Below are positions 23,062 through 34,716 of a DNA stretch of 64,000 nucleotides, piece by piece. Source of the DNA: Nymphaea colorata (Eukaryota > Streptophyta > Magnoliopsida > Nymphaeales > Nymphaeaceae); NCBI RefSeq assembly GCF_008831285.2, contig NC_045142.1:1369001-1433000 (forward strand), in the 5' to 3' direction. The notes beneath the pieces are model-generated. The model ran no database searches, was not told where the DNA came from, and saw only the letters and a list, made by a program, of their open reading frames with translations. How positions within the stretch are numbered: the stretch's first letter is position 1; the number at the start of each line of letters is the position of its first letter. The position numbers and the translations under genes are program-made.

Positions 23062-25496
23062 GGCGGTGTTCGTATTGATCCTATTTCTTCATGAAGTACG
23101 TTGAAATTGTTTCTCATGTCACTTCAATTTTCTTTGTTTTAAAGAATTCACTAACTAGATATGTAGTCTTCATTCTGGACCTTCTGCCCAAGTTGAACTT
23201 TAGAGTGCAATTTAAGTGTCCAGGATGATATACATAAATGTATCATGTGTTCGGGTCAGGCATGAAAAAGGGAAAAGTTTTTAGTTTCCTTATTTTGCCT
23301 TTATGGATAGGACCGTTCCTATCTTTTCATCCAATCCAAACTGTTAGAGCCTCAACATGAAATCAATTACGTCCCAATTTGTGCATATAGACTTTATGGA
23401 CTGCCATTTTCTTGTATGGGAGACTTGAAATTATTCTACTACTTATATGTATGGAAGCTCAACACTACATACATAAATGTGTAAGTGATGATAAAAGGTG
23501 ATCTACATGATCCAAGAACCATAGAGAACAACAATAATAATTAATTAATTGTTGAAGGAAGAAGTTGTCGCGGTACGGCTAAGGATGTGCAAATGGAGCC
23601 CCAGAATAGTCCACTCCTTGAAGGCATTTCCTAACTCCGGGGCCAAAGTGTCCATTCTTCATCACTAAGAAAGAGATGCCCAAGACATGGGCAGATGGCC
23701 CAACATAACTAAACAAACTCTCCCCTTAATTAGTATTATTATTCTTATAATAAATTTTTTTTAGAGAGAGAGAGAGAGAGAAAGAGTAGCCTCAAATGGT
23801 ATAGCACAACCAGGCGACAATGCAGCTCATACTCAAGACGCCCGAGGTTTAACTATTGTGGTTGCTATAACGTTCGGGTTGCAAACGGTGGTAAGTGTGA
23901 CATTTGAATTGAAAGACATACTATATATCTACCTAGGTCTTAAAGCAAGCTAAAACCGTAGACACATAAGGGTATGACATGAAGGATATACCATGGGTCT
24001 CAATGTGGTAAATATCTGTATTGGTGCTATATCGGTTTGTTCAGAAAAACGGGTATCAGCCGATACGTATCACCCTATAATAGACCAATGCTGCCCTCAA
24101 ATCATATCGGCAAGGGGCCGATACAATATGTATGGGGGCGGATATGGCCCAATATTGAGGTTTGCTGAGAACTAAAGCTGCTTGGTGAGGATATATATGG
24201 ATGGATTGAACTTGTCTGTTGGTGCCATTTCATTGTCAAAGCAGAAGAGAGGGGAGTTATGGCAAGGAGATCTAGTACCAAATATGGCAATATCTTCATG
24301 AAGGATCCTTCAGTTCTCAACCAATCCCAACTTTTGAGCAGAAGAAGTATCCAAACAAAGTCGATGATCTATTTCTTGAAGGTTACTTTTTCAAATTTGT
24401 GAGTAGTTTTTGTTGGTTCAGCTGTTTGAACATGACCTCATGTGAGTGTTGTATGCCCAAGTCCAACTGGGCCCAAATCTGTTTGATTTGGACTTTGGAT
24501 TTCATGTAAAGGTGGGGGAACCCAGACTTTTAAGGTAACCATACAAATGGTGATGTGGACACATGAGACATCTGGATAGACAGGAGAGAGAGAGAGAGAG
24601 AATATCCAATTTTCACTTGCATTGGATCTGATTCATTTAAAATTTTGGAAATGATCCAAATCTGAATATGATTTTGAGTCAAATTTTTAAGCAATTTTGG
24701 ATATGGTAACAGCTATATCTTAGTCCAAATTGGATCCGTTGACACTCCTGTTACTAAACAAGCTCGAAGAAGGCCATCCATATACCACCGACATTAATAC
24801 GGAACATGATATTTTGACAAAATCTTTATGTTAGCACATATGTCAAAACCTCGTTTTTGTCTTTCTTTTCAACTTAGCTTCTTGTCTTTAATTGAAAAAT
24901 AATTTCTACGTGTAAAGTAAGAAATGATTTCGTTTTTTTAATTATTTTCTGTATAGTGTACCGGATCCAGATTTGGGTCAAGTTTCATCTGTCGTATGAA
25001 TCTAGCCACTAAATCCAGCCGCATTCCGCTGCTCCGGTGGCTTACCAAATCGGAACTTTAGGATTTGTAATGGATCAGATGACCGTCCGAAAATTAATGA
25101 TCTCAAATTCCTTAAAGGATATTTAATTTGTTGGTACTAGATTGAGCTCCAAATCAAATTTCAGATGCCAACTTACAGATTTTCTATTAAAAAAATTTAA
25201 AACAAAAGCGGAGACAGATTTATCAATAAAAAATTACTTTAAATATTTTAATTCATGCATACGGTTGTCCTCTAAAATCCATTTTTAAACGGTCAAAACA
25301 AAAACAACGTATTTAAGATCCATCCGCTGTGTACCTTTGTTACCGCATCCATATTTATAATGGGTATGGTATACACTTAGGTATTTTTAATTGAAAACTG
25401 ATTCAAACTACTTAATTTTATTTGATTTAATTTTTTTAAATCAAATTTTCAAACATATTGTTCATCAATATATAACGTTTTTATTTATATCTTTTG

Positions 25497-25534
<38 letters not shown>

Positions 25535-25700
25535 TATATTTACTAGGTCCATACTCGTATGTTCTTACCCCCATACCTGAATGGTACCCACACCGTGCGA
25601 CTTGGCGTTTACTTGAAAGGGCGGCGATGGCCAGCCGGAACCCTAGTGGGCTGTTCGGCCCACACATGGGGAGACGAAGAAATGCAGACTTGCAGAGGCT

Positions 25701-25988
25701 ATGCTTTCCTCACTAACCAGGTGGATGGAAATCTTTGCTTTTCTTCTCCTTTTTGGCACAAAGGATTCTTCTGTTTCTGTAAGAAGATTTGCAGAGGCTC
25801 TACTTTTCAATGCAAAAGAAGGGGAAAAAGAAAAAAGGCCATTGTGGTACGAAGAACTCTTCCATTTCTTTACGGAGATATGCAGAAGTCCCCCGCACAA
25901 TACCAAAAAGGAAATCAGAAATCATGCTTTCGTCCGTGCGCTAAGAATATTTAGAATACATTCAGAGTTGGGTTGTTCAATTAAATGA
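25701..25988 (+). other. Unidentified 95-codon open frame
   Basis: The frame opens with an ATG and a hydrophobic stretch (FAFLLLFG near residue 12), followed by a Lys/Glu/Phe-rich segment with KRPLWYEELFHFFTEI. Stops occur on both sides, no splice partners were found, and no family is recognised. Coding status is doubtful. Confidence 0.15.
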
Positions 25989-26577
25989 GCTCAGTGTGCA
26001 GGAAAGTCATACAGAGGAGGTTCACTGCCCATGGGAAGACCTCCATTTATGAGATGAGTTGAATCTGCGCCTCTGTCGAGTAGTTTGTTAGTGAACAGGT
26101 TTGCAGACAAGGACTCTGTAAGGGCTAGACATTGTCATCTTCCTCTTGAGAGGTTAATCATTCTTATCTTTGATCCTTTTGCTCTCTCCATTTGGATCTC
26201 AATGCTTGTGACTTGTGAGCACAAACATGGAGAAAATCAGAAAACCCATATGTTAGATCTATTCTGAGGGGATAGCTATGGACAAGCCTCTGCAAAAAAG
26301 CCACATGCTACATTCGGAAGCGTGATCTCGATGTCAAGAAATGCAAGTTGTTGGCAGTCTTAACGGCAACCAAACCTCACAAATCAGACCCTGTTTTTTG
26401 TTTCAATTGTTGCTTATTGCTTAATTTGACACTTAAAAGCCTCCACAATGTGCTTGGAGATGAAAAGCAGTGGCAAAATTGAAGAACTAAGCAAAGTACA
26501 TTTAAAAGAATTTATGGACGTGTTCTGTGTTGCATTCTGGGAGACTTTGCATCAAATGCGCCAACAATCAAGGTCAC

Positions 26578-26823
26578 TTATACGTCATTGTCACAGGGAC
26601 AGCCCATTGCAGGGTCGCCTGCACTTGAATTGGATGCAAAACCATGAATTTTTTTGACACAGCATGTACCATTGATTGCGAGTGATCCCACTTGGACAGC
26701 TGGGGCCAACTTTTTTGGGTCAGTCCGGATCAATTGAAATCTTGTTGCTTCTGGTATTTCAGATTGGTACCACTGCCTTGAAGCGGCAATTCCAGCCATT
26801 ACCTCACCTGCTATGCAGTTCAT
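26578..26823 (-). other. Unidentified 81-codon open frame, possibly an exon relic
   Basis: The minus-strand frame reads protein-like: IPEATRFQLIRTDPKKLAPA, then VQVGSLAINGTCCVKKIHGF. Composition and run length look like a former exon, but no neighbouring exons or family could be recognised. The plus strand here also carries scattered short frames. Confidence 0.2.
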
Positions 26824-27902
26824 GGTTGAAACTCAACCATTTCTGTTAATCTGATCTAAATCACTGCAAACATGGTTGCAGAGTACTATTAAATACTATG
26901 TAGATTTCCTGATGTCATGATATTACAGGAAAAAAAATCAACTAAACGAATTTTAAGTACACTAGCAGATTGATGCAAATGTCAAATGAGCTTTTGTTAT
27001 GTTTCTTTTCCCATCTACACAAAATGCAGTTTTCAGAATGAAAGTGAGAAAGAAACGGGTGCAAGGCCTTCCTGTCTGGTTTGCTTCATACAAACCAGAG
27101 GACAAACCTGCAGTCATAAACTGCCGTTTGAATAATTTCAAACTTCAAATCTTATTATTTCCAGTTGCAAGTGCCGCAACTTTTATTGTGATGTTTTCAA
27201 ATTCTGACAACACAATAGAAAATGATATTTCAAAAATGATGCCTAATTAAGAACTCCATGAACTACTTCTCAAAATTAGCCAGATTGTTCTCACAACGCA
27301 ACAAGATCTGTGCTTGTGGAAAGCTTCTGAGATTTCGATTTGCAACCACAAGGTAGACAGATGTTCAGTTAGCAAGATATTACAAGTTCGAAAACGCAAC
27401 AAGATCTATGCTTGTCGATAGCTTCTGACATTTCGATTTGCAACCACAATGTAGACAGATGTCTGGTTAGCAAGATGTTACAAGTTAGAAAGTCCTCTGC
27501 TTATCGGAAGAAGGAAGAAGAAGAGTGCACCTCAGCAGGCAAGACCTTAATAAATACCTGATTCGGGCTCGGGTAATTTGAACGCACGAAAAAATGGGAT
27601 TCGATCGAGTTTTGATATAAAAAAAAAAAAAACCCCAAACCATATCATAATCATCAGCATTTCTCTCAAGGCAGAGAGAGAGAGAGAGAGAGAGAGGGAA
27701 GTAGGAATGATCTTTGATTAAGTGATCTAAAAAGCGAACTTATACAGAGATACAACAGATCGCAGAGTGAAAGCAGAGCAGAGAGAAGAGGGAGAGAGGA
27801 AAGAAAAGCAAAACAAAAACAGCAGGGAAACAAAAGAAAAAAAAATTTACGGATAGCTATTATCTACAAACGCTCAAGGGAAAGAGGAAAAGGCTCCAAG
27901 GG

Positions 27903-28025
27903 CGCAGCGGGAGCCACCATTAAGGACGACCATCATCGATAACAGGCCAGAAGTGAGCAGCAGCGCAGCGGGAGCCACCAGAAAGGACGACCATCATCAG
28001 CAACCGAGGAGAAGAGAACGGAGCA
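27903..28025. repeat. Tandem duplication of about 62 bp in the SMR 3' flank
   Basis: Two adjacent copies of 'CGCAGCGGGAGCCACCA--AAGGACGACCATCATC' (from 27,903 and from 27,964) with a few differences, lying just downstream of the SMR-like stop codon and probably in its 3' UTR. Confidence 0.85.
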
Positions 28026-28043
28026 GCAGCATCAGCAGGGCGG

Positions 28044-28250
28044 TCAAGCCCACGCCCGCCTCCCAGGCAGCGCGGCAAATAGGAGCTCCAGATCCGGCGG
28101 GTTGAAGTACCCATTCGCCGGCGGAACCTTCCGCTTCCCGAACCCGGCCTTCTTCTTGGGGGGCGGAGGGCACACGAAGGCCGCCGGTATCCTCGAGTTC
28201 TTCGGCGTCTCGCACTCCTCCCCCACCTCTTCTCCATACTCCGTCGCCAT
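28044..28250 (-). CDS. SIAMESE-RELATED (SMR)-type cyclin-dependent kinase inhibitor
   Basis: A single-exon, 68-residue protein starting MATEYGEEVGEECETPKNSR. Three features fit the SMR4/SMR8 group of plant SIAMESE-related CDK inhibitors: an acidic N-terminus leading to ETPKNSRIP, the proline/lysine patch CPPPPKKK (about residues 28-35), and a C-terminal PPANGYFNPPDLELLF segment, the likely cyclin/CDK-contact motif. These small nuclear proteins bind CDK-cyclin complexes and promote endoreduplication or arrest under stress. Length (about 60-130 aa) and lack of introns fit the family. A TATTTAAA box lies about 155 bp upstream, and the leader is pyrimidine-rich. Family assignment is by motif recall and is likely but not certain. 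Confidence 0.8.
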   Translation of the reverse strand: MATEYGEEVGEECETPKNSRIPAAFVCPPPPKKKAGFGKRKVPPANGYFNPPDLELLFAALPGRRAWA

Positions 28251-28405
28251 CGCAGAGACCGAAACAGGGATCGAGAGCGGAAGAGGGACGAAGAGAAAGA
28301 GAAGGAAAGAGGGCTTAGGGCTTTGGAGGAGGAAGAAGGTGATCTTTTGAAAAGGGAGGGAAGACTGGGGATTGATGGGTGGCTGTACCTCTCCCTCCCT
28401 CCATT

Positions 28406-28413
28406 TTTAAATA
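28406..28413 (-). promoter_or_regulatory. TATA-like box of the SMR-like gene
   Basis: Minus-strand TATTTAAA about 155 bp before the ATG at 28,250, with a CT/GA-rich leader between. Confidence 0.5.
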
Positions 28414-30103
28414 CAAATTTTGGGTGGGAAAACCAAACGAGTACCATTTCTCTCCTACCACTGAGCGATCTAGAGAGAGAAAGAAGAAAAGGGCAGCGGC
28501 AGGCGGCAGCAGCAGCAGACCAGGCGGCCCAGCCAGCCAGCAGAGAGGATCCAATGAGACGGAATCCAAAGGAGGGCCCCCTTCTTCTTCTCTTTCTTCC
28601 TCCTCCACGGCTCTCTCTCTCTCTCTCAACCACCCAACTCCCTTTTTGTTTAACCTCCTTCTCTTCAAAATAAAGATAATTTTTAACGTTATCTTCTATA
28701 TCTCGTATCCCCATCGCCTTGTTAAGAGTACATATAATAAGCAAAAATCTAGTGAAATGGACGTTATATATGCGTCGAGCCAAGGCGGGCTCGTCTTCGA
28801 GCCGAGCTGCAAGTGTACGGGGTGGGTCCCAACGTTTGGTCCTGTGAGGGTTCGCCACGTGTCGAGCTGGCTTTTCGAAAATGCGCGGCTAGGGAGTCGG
28901 TGGGAGGCGGGAAAAACATTCGCGGGGGCGAGCGATCGCCGTAGGCCCCCCCTCCCCTGGTTTCGCCCTCCAACTTTTGCCCTTGACCAGAAAGTCAGCG
29001 GTCCTTCTCTGCCTTGGACGGGTTTGGGCCCCGCCGGAGCCGCCGTGAAAAGCCGGAAGCAGAGCGGGTCCGGCGGGCGGCGCCGGGGTCCAGTTGGGGC
29101 TCCTAGATTCATTCCCGGGGGGTTTTGGTAATTTCGTCTCAGTACCCACAACATTCCTCGTAACCTGAAGCCAAATTTGAAAAATAACTCTGTCAACGAT
29201 TAAAATACTTGGGCGTTCGTTGATGGAGGGAATGAAAATGGTGAGTGATTTGTATATAGGCGCACTTCATATCAAATATCAAATACAGCAGCAAGTTCAT
29301 ATTACAAAGATGTTTGATGGAACTTACAATCTAAGTTTTTCACCAATCACGAACTTTATAAAACCATATTAAGCTCGTTATACGGTATTATGCTTCATGT
29401 GACATCAAATGCTTTTCAACTCGATCCGATCTTCACATTATGCTTAAGTGCGAAGCTGAATAGACTTGATCTCATTTACAACTAGATAGCTAAATGATGG
29501 TGTTTGTTTGGTGCACTTGACCCATCTTCTCGTGCCTTGCATATTAAGAATGGCGCCGTGGCGGCCCCCCATAAACTCTGGGTTCCCTTGAGGGGAAGGT
29601 CAACGAGAAGGCCAGCCGTTGGACAATCTTAACCTTACGGCATCCAATGTGGAAACTTTTTATACCAATTATAACCTCAACATTTTTCTTCTCATGTGCA
29701 TGACACTAGAATTGATTTCATGTGCGCATAAGATACACAAAAAAGAAAAATTAATGCAGTCAATGAATGTATATATTCCTTCAATAAAGCTTGCTCTATA
29801 TATATATATATATATATATATGTACCATAGTGAATATAATAACTTTTAGTGTATTGGGAAATTTTTTTTTGTGGGGTCTAAATCAATGGATTTAAGGATT
29901 GGTGCAGATTGGTAAATGTCTATAGAACCAGAACATTGCTTGGGAGAACATGGAAGACAAGCAAGAACATTTTTACTTAGAAAACACTCTAAAGTTCAAC
30001 TTGACCAAGAACTCAGGCAAAATGTTGGTGATGTCTATTCAGACAGTTCATGAAGAGAAACAACTAGAAAACAAATGAAGCATCATATATGTATGCCTCA
30101 TGC
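28414..30103. other. Shared upstream region of SMR-like gene and laccase 2
   Basis: A CT/GA-rich leader and a GC-rich island (28,770-29,130) give way to AT-rich DNA with a (TA)n tract at 29,797-29,821. Long open frames over the island on both strands follow from its GC content and have no recognisable protein features. Confidence 0.5.
28854..28863. promoter_or_regulatory. G-box / ABRE-like element upstream of the SMR-like gene
   Basis: GCCACGTGTC is a strong match to the ABA-responsive G-box core (CACGTG plus TC). It lies about 600 bp upstream of the SMR-like ATG in an unusually GC-rich stretch (28,770-29,130). Stress control would fit SMR biology but is inference. Confidence 0.4.
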
Positions 30104-30230
30104 ACCTAATAATTTCAACGTACCCTTTGGAGAAATAAACCCATGCAAATAATTTACTAATCCCTCATCATGCACCTAACCACCACACAATCTTCTCTTT
30201 GTCTCTCTCTCTTCCTCATCTCTATATAAA
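30104..30230 (+). promoter_or_regulatory. Laccase 2 promoter: two SMRE/AC-type sites and TATA box
   Basis: ACCTAAT (30,104-30,110) and ACCTAAC (30,174-30,180) match the secondary-wall MYB-responsive consensus. TATATAAA (30,223-30,230) lies about 82 bp before the ATG, the same spacing as in copy 1. Confidence 0.7.
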
Positions 30231-30311
30231 CCACAGACATTCGACCAACTCCCCCACCCAACTAAAGCCGAGGAGTTTAAGTACTTCAACGACCAGCTTC
30301 CTTCAAGAGTC

Positions 30312-33300
30312 ATGGCTGCCGTCGTCTTCCTCTTGGTTCTCACTGCCTTGTGCTCATCCACGGAGCTTGCCCATGCACAAGATGAAGATGCTCCCATAAC
30401 AAGGCACTACAAATTCAATGTAAGGCAACTCTGGCCTGGTCTCAATGTTGATGCACTATGGTTAGCCATCCATATGGCGGCCGCCGCCAACTGCATGACC
30501 ACCATGTATGGCGGCCACCACCAACTGCATGACCGACATGTATGGCAGCGGGCCGGCGGCCGCCAACTGCATGACCGCCATGTATGGCGGCATTTCAATG
30601 ATGGATTGTGCATCTCAAATACACTTGATTCAATCACGGTACCTTAGTTTGTGTTTTCATTTATTCCTTACTAATACTCTCCCTTCCTAATGCAGATAAG
30701 AATGAAGAATGTCACGAGACTGTGCGTAACAAAGCCTATAATCACGGTCAATGGACAGTATCCCGGCCCTAGGATCGTGGCAAGGGAAGGGGACAGAGTT
30801 ATTGTGAAGGTGGTGAACCATGTCCCCAACAATATAACCATTCATTGGTAAGTTTGTAGCTGTCTTGCCACAAAAGAAAAACTCAACTGTGTATATGATG
30901 TGTACGTGAAATTAGAAAAAGTGCCCTTGCATGGCAAGTGTGGTGCAGGGGCCACGTAAAACGAAGGACCATAGACAGTCAGACTACCCAAAATTCGCCA
31001 ACATTTTTATGACTTTAATTGAACATATAATAAATGTAAATTTTTAAAACACTAATATACATTTGAATAATGATGAAGTTTTCAATTTAGTAGCATGACT
31101 GGTCTTTGGTTCAATTGTGTTCCATGATTCATTTTAAAAGGAAGCAAAATGGTTAATGGTTATGTAGTAAGAATGGAATGAATTGATTGGGAATGCAGGC
31201 ATGGGATCAGGCAGCGGCGGAGTGGGTGGGCAGATGGACCTGCCTACATAACGCAGTGCCCAATTCAAAGAGGGCAGAGCTACACCTACAACTTCACCGT
31301 CACAGGGCAGAGGGGAACCCTCTTCTACCACGCCCACATCTCCTGGATCAGAGCCACCGTCCATGGCCCCATCGTCATCCTCCCCAAGCGTGGCGTCCCT
31401 TACCCCTTCCCCAAGCCCCACAAGGAAGTTCCCATTCTGTTTGGTACGCAGTCGTGTCTCTAAGATCCAACTGATAATCGCTTCTTTCTAGCTGTTGGGG
31501 AGTTTCCCATTCAAAAAAAAAAAAAAAAAGATGCATATTGATTCCACCCTATTTTGGTCATCCAAGCTCTTCTTGATTTGCCCTTTGGTTTTGGTTGATT
31601 ACTTTACTTCGAAGGAAGCTTCTGAACTTTGTTGAGAAGCCTTGAGTTGTATAAATTAAATTTTCAAAATGTAGGTGAATGGTGGAACAAGGACGCTGAA
31701 GCTGTTATTAGTCGAGCTCTGCGAACAGGCGGGGGCCCCAATGTCTCAGATTCATACACCATCAATGGTTTGCCAGGACTCTTGTACAATTGCTCTTCCA
31801 AAGGTGAAAAAGAACAGGGTCCTTAAAACTCACTTGTCTTTTTATTTGCCAATAACGAGATATCCATTTAAGTTCAAAGAAAATCGGTGACTAATCTTTC
31901 ACTGCTGTAGCAAAAGGGAACGCCACCAACAAAACAAGCTTGATGCATTGTTATTAAATCTGAATCATAGTTTTTTGGAGAATAGAATAGAGAGAACGTA
32001 TTCAGTTCATTTGTTTTGGAGAATAGAATAGAGAGATAATAATCAGTAACAGGGTACATGAGCTCAATACTAATGACGTCTGCGTGCTGCAGATACCTTC
32101 AAGCTAAGAGTGAGCCCCGGAAAAACATATTTGCTGCGCTTAATCAACGCTGCTCTCAATGATGAACTCTTCTTTAGCATCGCAAACCACACTCTCACTG
32201 TGGTAGAAGCTGATGCCGTCTATGTGAAGCCCTTCCAGACAGATGTGCTGCTTATAACTCCTGGTCAGACCACCAACGTTCTCCTCCAAGCCAAGCCTTA
32301 TAGCCCCAACACCACCTTCCTCATGGCAGCTAGGCCTTATGTCACAGGCCTGGGAACCTTTGATAACTCCACCACAGTCGGCATCCTTCAATACAAGACC
32401 AAGCAAGGCCAATCCAACAGCACTTCCCTGTTCAACGACCTCCCACTCATAATGCCCACTCTTCCTGCTCTAAATGACACTAATTTTGCTGCAAACTTCA
32501 GCAGCAATTTCAGAAGCTTGGCGAATTCACAGTTCCCTGCAAACGTTCCCCGCGTAGTTGATAGGCGCTTCTTCTTCACTGTGGGCCTTGGTAGCTCCCC
32601 TTGCCCTAAGAACCAAACATGTCAAGGACCAAACGGGACTAAGTTCTCAGCCAGCGTGAACAATGTCTCCTTTGCTCTTCCTGCAACCGCACTGCTCCAA
32701 GCCCACTTCTCCAGCCAGTCCGCTGGAGTCTATACAGCTGATTTTCCTAGCACGCCTCTCATTCCTTTCAATTATACCGGGACTCCGCCTAACAATACCA
32801 AGGTCATCAATGGCACCAAGGTGGTGGTACTGAGATTCAACACCAGTGTCGAGTTGGTGATGCAAGACACCAGCGTTCTCGGTGCAGAGGCTCATCCCCT
32901 TCATCTGCACGGCTTCAATTTCTTTGTGGTGGGACAAGGTTTTGGCAACTATGATCCCATCAAAGACCCGGCAAATTTCAATTTGGCCGACCCTGTGGAG
33001 AGGAACACAGTCTCTGTTCCAAGTGGGGGTTGGGTTGCAGTCAGGTTTCTTGCAGATAATCCAGGTTAGTAGACACCACTTTGCTTTTGTTCAAGGAAAT
33101 TGAAATTAAAAAGTTATATCTGGTCACCTTCTATAAGAATCCATACTTGAAAATAAGAGATCTTGTTTAAATTTTAATTGTTCTGAAACGTTTAAATGAA
33201 TCTTAGAGCTACACAATTAATTTGCCATGACCTTAATACCTTCTACTGTAAAAACTTGAGGGATGAATCTATGCGAGTCAGTAGAACTTTTCAAGCTAGA

Positions 33301-33500
33301 TTTGCTAAACTTGCTTCTCTGACTTGATTTTGTGGCTTTTCTGACTGCGAGTTGTTCGTGTTGATGCAGGAGTATGGTTCATGCATTGTCACTTTGAGGT
33401 ACATTTGAGCTGGGGCTTGAAGATGGCCTGGGTGGTGTTGGATGGACCTCTACCTAATCAGAGGCTCCCTCCTCCACCGTTGGATCTGCCCAAGTGTTGA
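30312..33500 (+). CDS. Laccase, LAC2/LAC17-like (copy 2)
   Basis: Six exons join in phase to 578 codons plus stop: 30312-30419, 30696-30847, 31199-31443, 31675-31803, 32093-33064, 33370-33500. Exon lengths equal those of copy 1 except exon 5, which is one codon longer (NSTSLFND versus NSALFNN). A signal peptide ([20 protein letters not shown], cut near AHA|QD) directs secretion to the apoplast. The copper ligands are HWHG (86-89), HAH (131-133), HPLHLHG (479-485) and HCHFEVH (541-547); the axial position is Leu552. The C-terminus [13 protein letters not shown] is LAC17-like, so a role in monolignol oxidation is expected. It lies head to head with copy 1, with about 7.4 kb between start codons. 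Intron 1 carries a minisatellite absent from copy 1. Promoter SMRE sites and a miR397-like site suggest lignin-MYB and copper-linked control. Confidence 0.97.
30472..30600. repeat. GC-rich minisatellite in laccase 2 intron 1
   Basis: Three imperfect copies of a roughly 36-50 bp unit built on 'GGCGGCC-CC-CCAACTGCATGACC--CATGTATGG'. The corresponding intron of copy 1 lacks it. Confidence 0.9.
32142..32162 (+). promoter_or_regulatory. miR397-like target site in laccase copy 2
   Basis: Exon 5 codons for INAALND give the same site as copy 1 (ATCAACGCTGCTCTCAATGA), again with T instead of A opposite miRNA position 9. Confidence 0.75.
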
Positions 33501-34716
33501 TCTGCCTGACCGATCCTGACCCGTCATTTTTTTTGTGCTCCTTTTTGCCTTTCATTGTTGTATTTTCATTTCTTTTCTTCAATTTTTCATTGTTCTTGCT
33601 TTTTTTTTTTCTCTTTTTAAGTTTTTCTCACCCACATTTTTCACTACCTTGATGAAAAGCTCTTGAAGTGCCTTTCAAGGCTCTGCCCATCTTGTGACGC
33701 CCTTTTTTCCTTGACATAATGGAAATAAATCATCTGTTTTCTTGTTTCATGCAGCTCAATAATAGTTAGCATCAAACAAATTCAGTCTGGATTCGGGATA
33801 AAAATGGTTAAAATCAGGAAAAGAAGTCCATGAACGGCGAGTTGAATTTAAACTGAAACGGAAAAATGTCCTTCCACCCTATTTAAGGAAAATTTTAATG
33901 GATAAATGTTTTTGGAACCTTTTTTTTGTGGCTATGAATCAATCCTTAACTTTGTAGACCAACTCATGTATAATCATAACAAAGAAAGCAACAGAGGATT
34001 AAAAGATTGAACTGCACATATATGGCAGACTTATATCAAGATTAAGGTAGTTGTTTCGTGATATGTTAGAGGCTAAGCCACCCCACCTTCCTTTGGCTTC
34101 GAGGATTTATACATGTTTCGGGACTTGGATAGTTATATAGGATACCATTCAACTTGAGTATCGCATTTGTAATTGTTTGTAGTCTAATAGTCAAAGGAAA
34201 TTTAATTAAAAAAATTAATAAACATTTTAAAATATTTAATAAAATGACAAATATCCTCGAAATTTGGATTTTAAAGGTTAAATGCACGAACTTGAGTACG
34301 TAAGAAATTAAGAACATAGGAAGAGAGTGAGTCGTATGGGAGCTTTTACGGGATAAAGTGTGGATAAGTAATTTCGGGTTAGGCCAAGGGCAGTGAAGAC
34401 ATTTCATGATCGACCGAACGCCACCACCCACACGCACCCCGCCCATCCCTCGTACCTTCAAAGAAAAGGGCGCGACTCACCGGAAAACGAGAATCCGGTG
34501 TCCGTGTCGCTCTCGTTTCTCTTTCTCCGACGAGCGCGACGGCACCGGAATACGCATCGCCTCCCGAAGTGCTTCCTAACTGTTGATTTCACGAGCTGCG
34601 GGGAATCCCACGGTGAGCGAGGGAACAAGGAGAAGGAGGAGGGAGGGAGGGAGTTGGAAGGAGAAGATTCGAAAGGGGTGTGGAGACTAGAACGTTCGCC
34701 ATCGACCTCGCTGGAG
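33501..34716. other. Laccase 2 3' flank and PAT gene 5' region
   Basis: T-rich laccase 3' flank (33,500-33,620) resembling that of copy 1, then AT-rich spacer. From about 34,420 the GC-rich leader of the palmitoyltransferase gene begins (GA-rich near 34,630-34,680). No TATA box is evident. Confidence 0.5.

Larger units (their letters stand above)
23062..27902. other. Gene-poor stretch upstream of laccase 1
   Basis: Mostly AT-rich and unrecognised. It contains short (GA)n tracts (23,764-23,783; 24,582-24,600; 27,668-27,698), an (ATT)n array (25,504-25,533) and two protein-like but unidentified open frames listed separately. Near-duplicate segments 27,301-27,375 and 27,393-27,480 ('AACGCAACAAGATCT-TGCTTGT') form a local tandem repeat of about 90 bp. 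Confidence 0.45.

Noticed and set aside
27920-28858. 312-codon minus-strand open frame, the second longest in the window
   Set aside because: It overlaps the SMR-like gene in another frame and is a GC/GA-rich composition artefact: long runs of Ser, Arg and Gly with no family motif.
28379-29196. Long open frames on both strands (250 and 166 codons) over the GC-rich island
   Set aside because: Both strands are open because stops are rare in GC-rich DNA; no recognisable domain, and low-complexity Ser/Gly/Pro content.
34393-34716. N-terminal extension of the palmitoyltransferase frame to 34,393
   Set aside because: The extension is GA/GC-rich leader with no family resemblance; [10 protein letters not shown] at 34,717 matches the usual start just before the first membrane helix.
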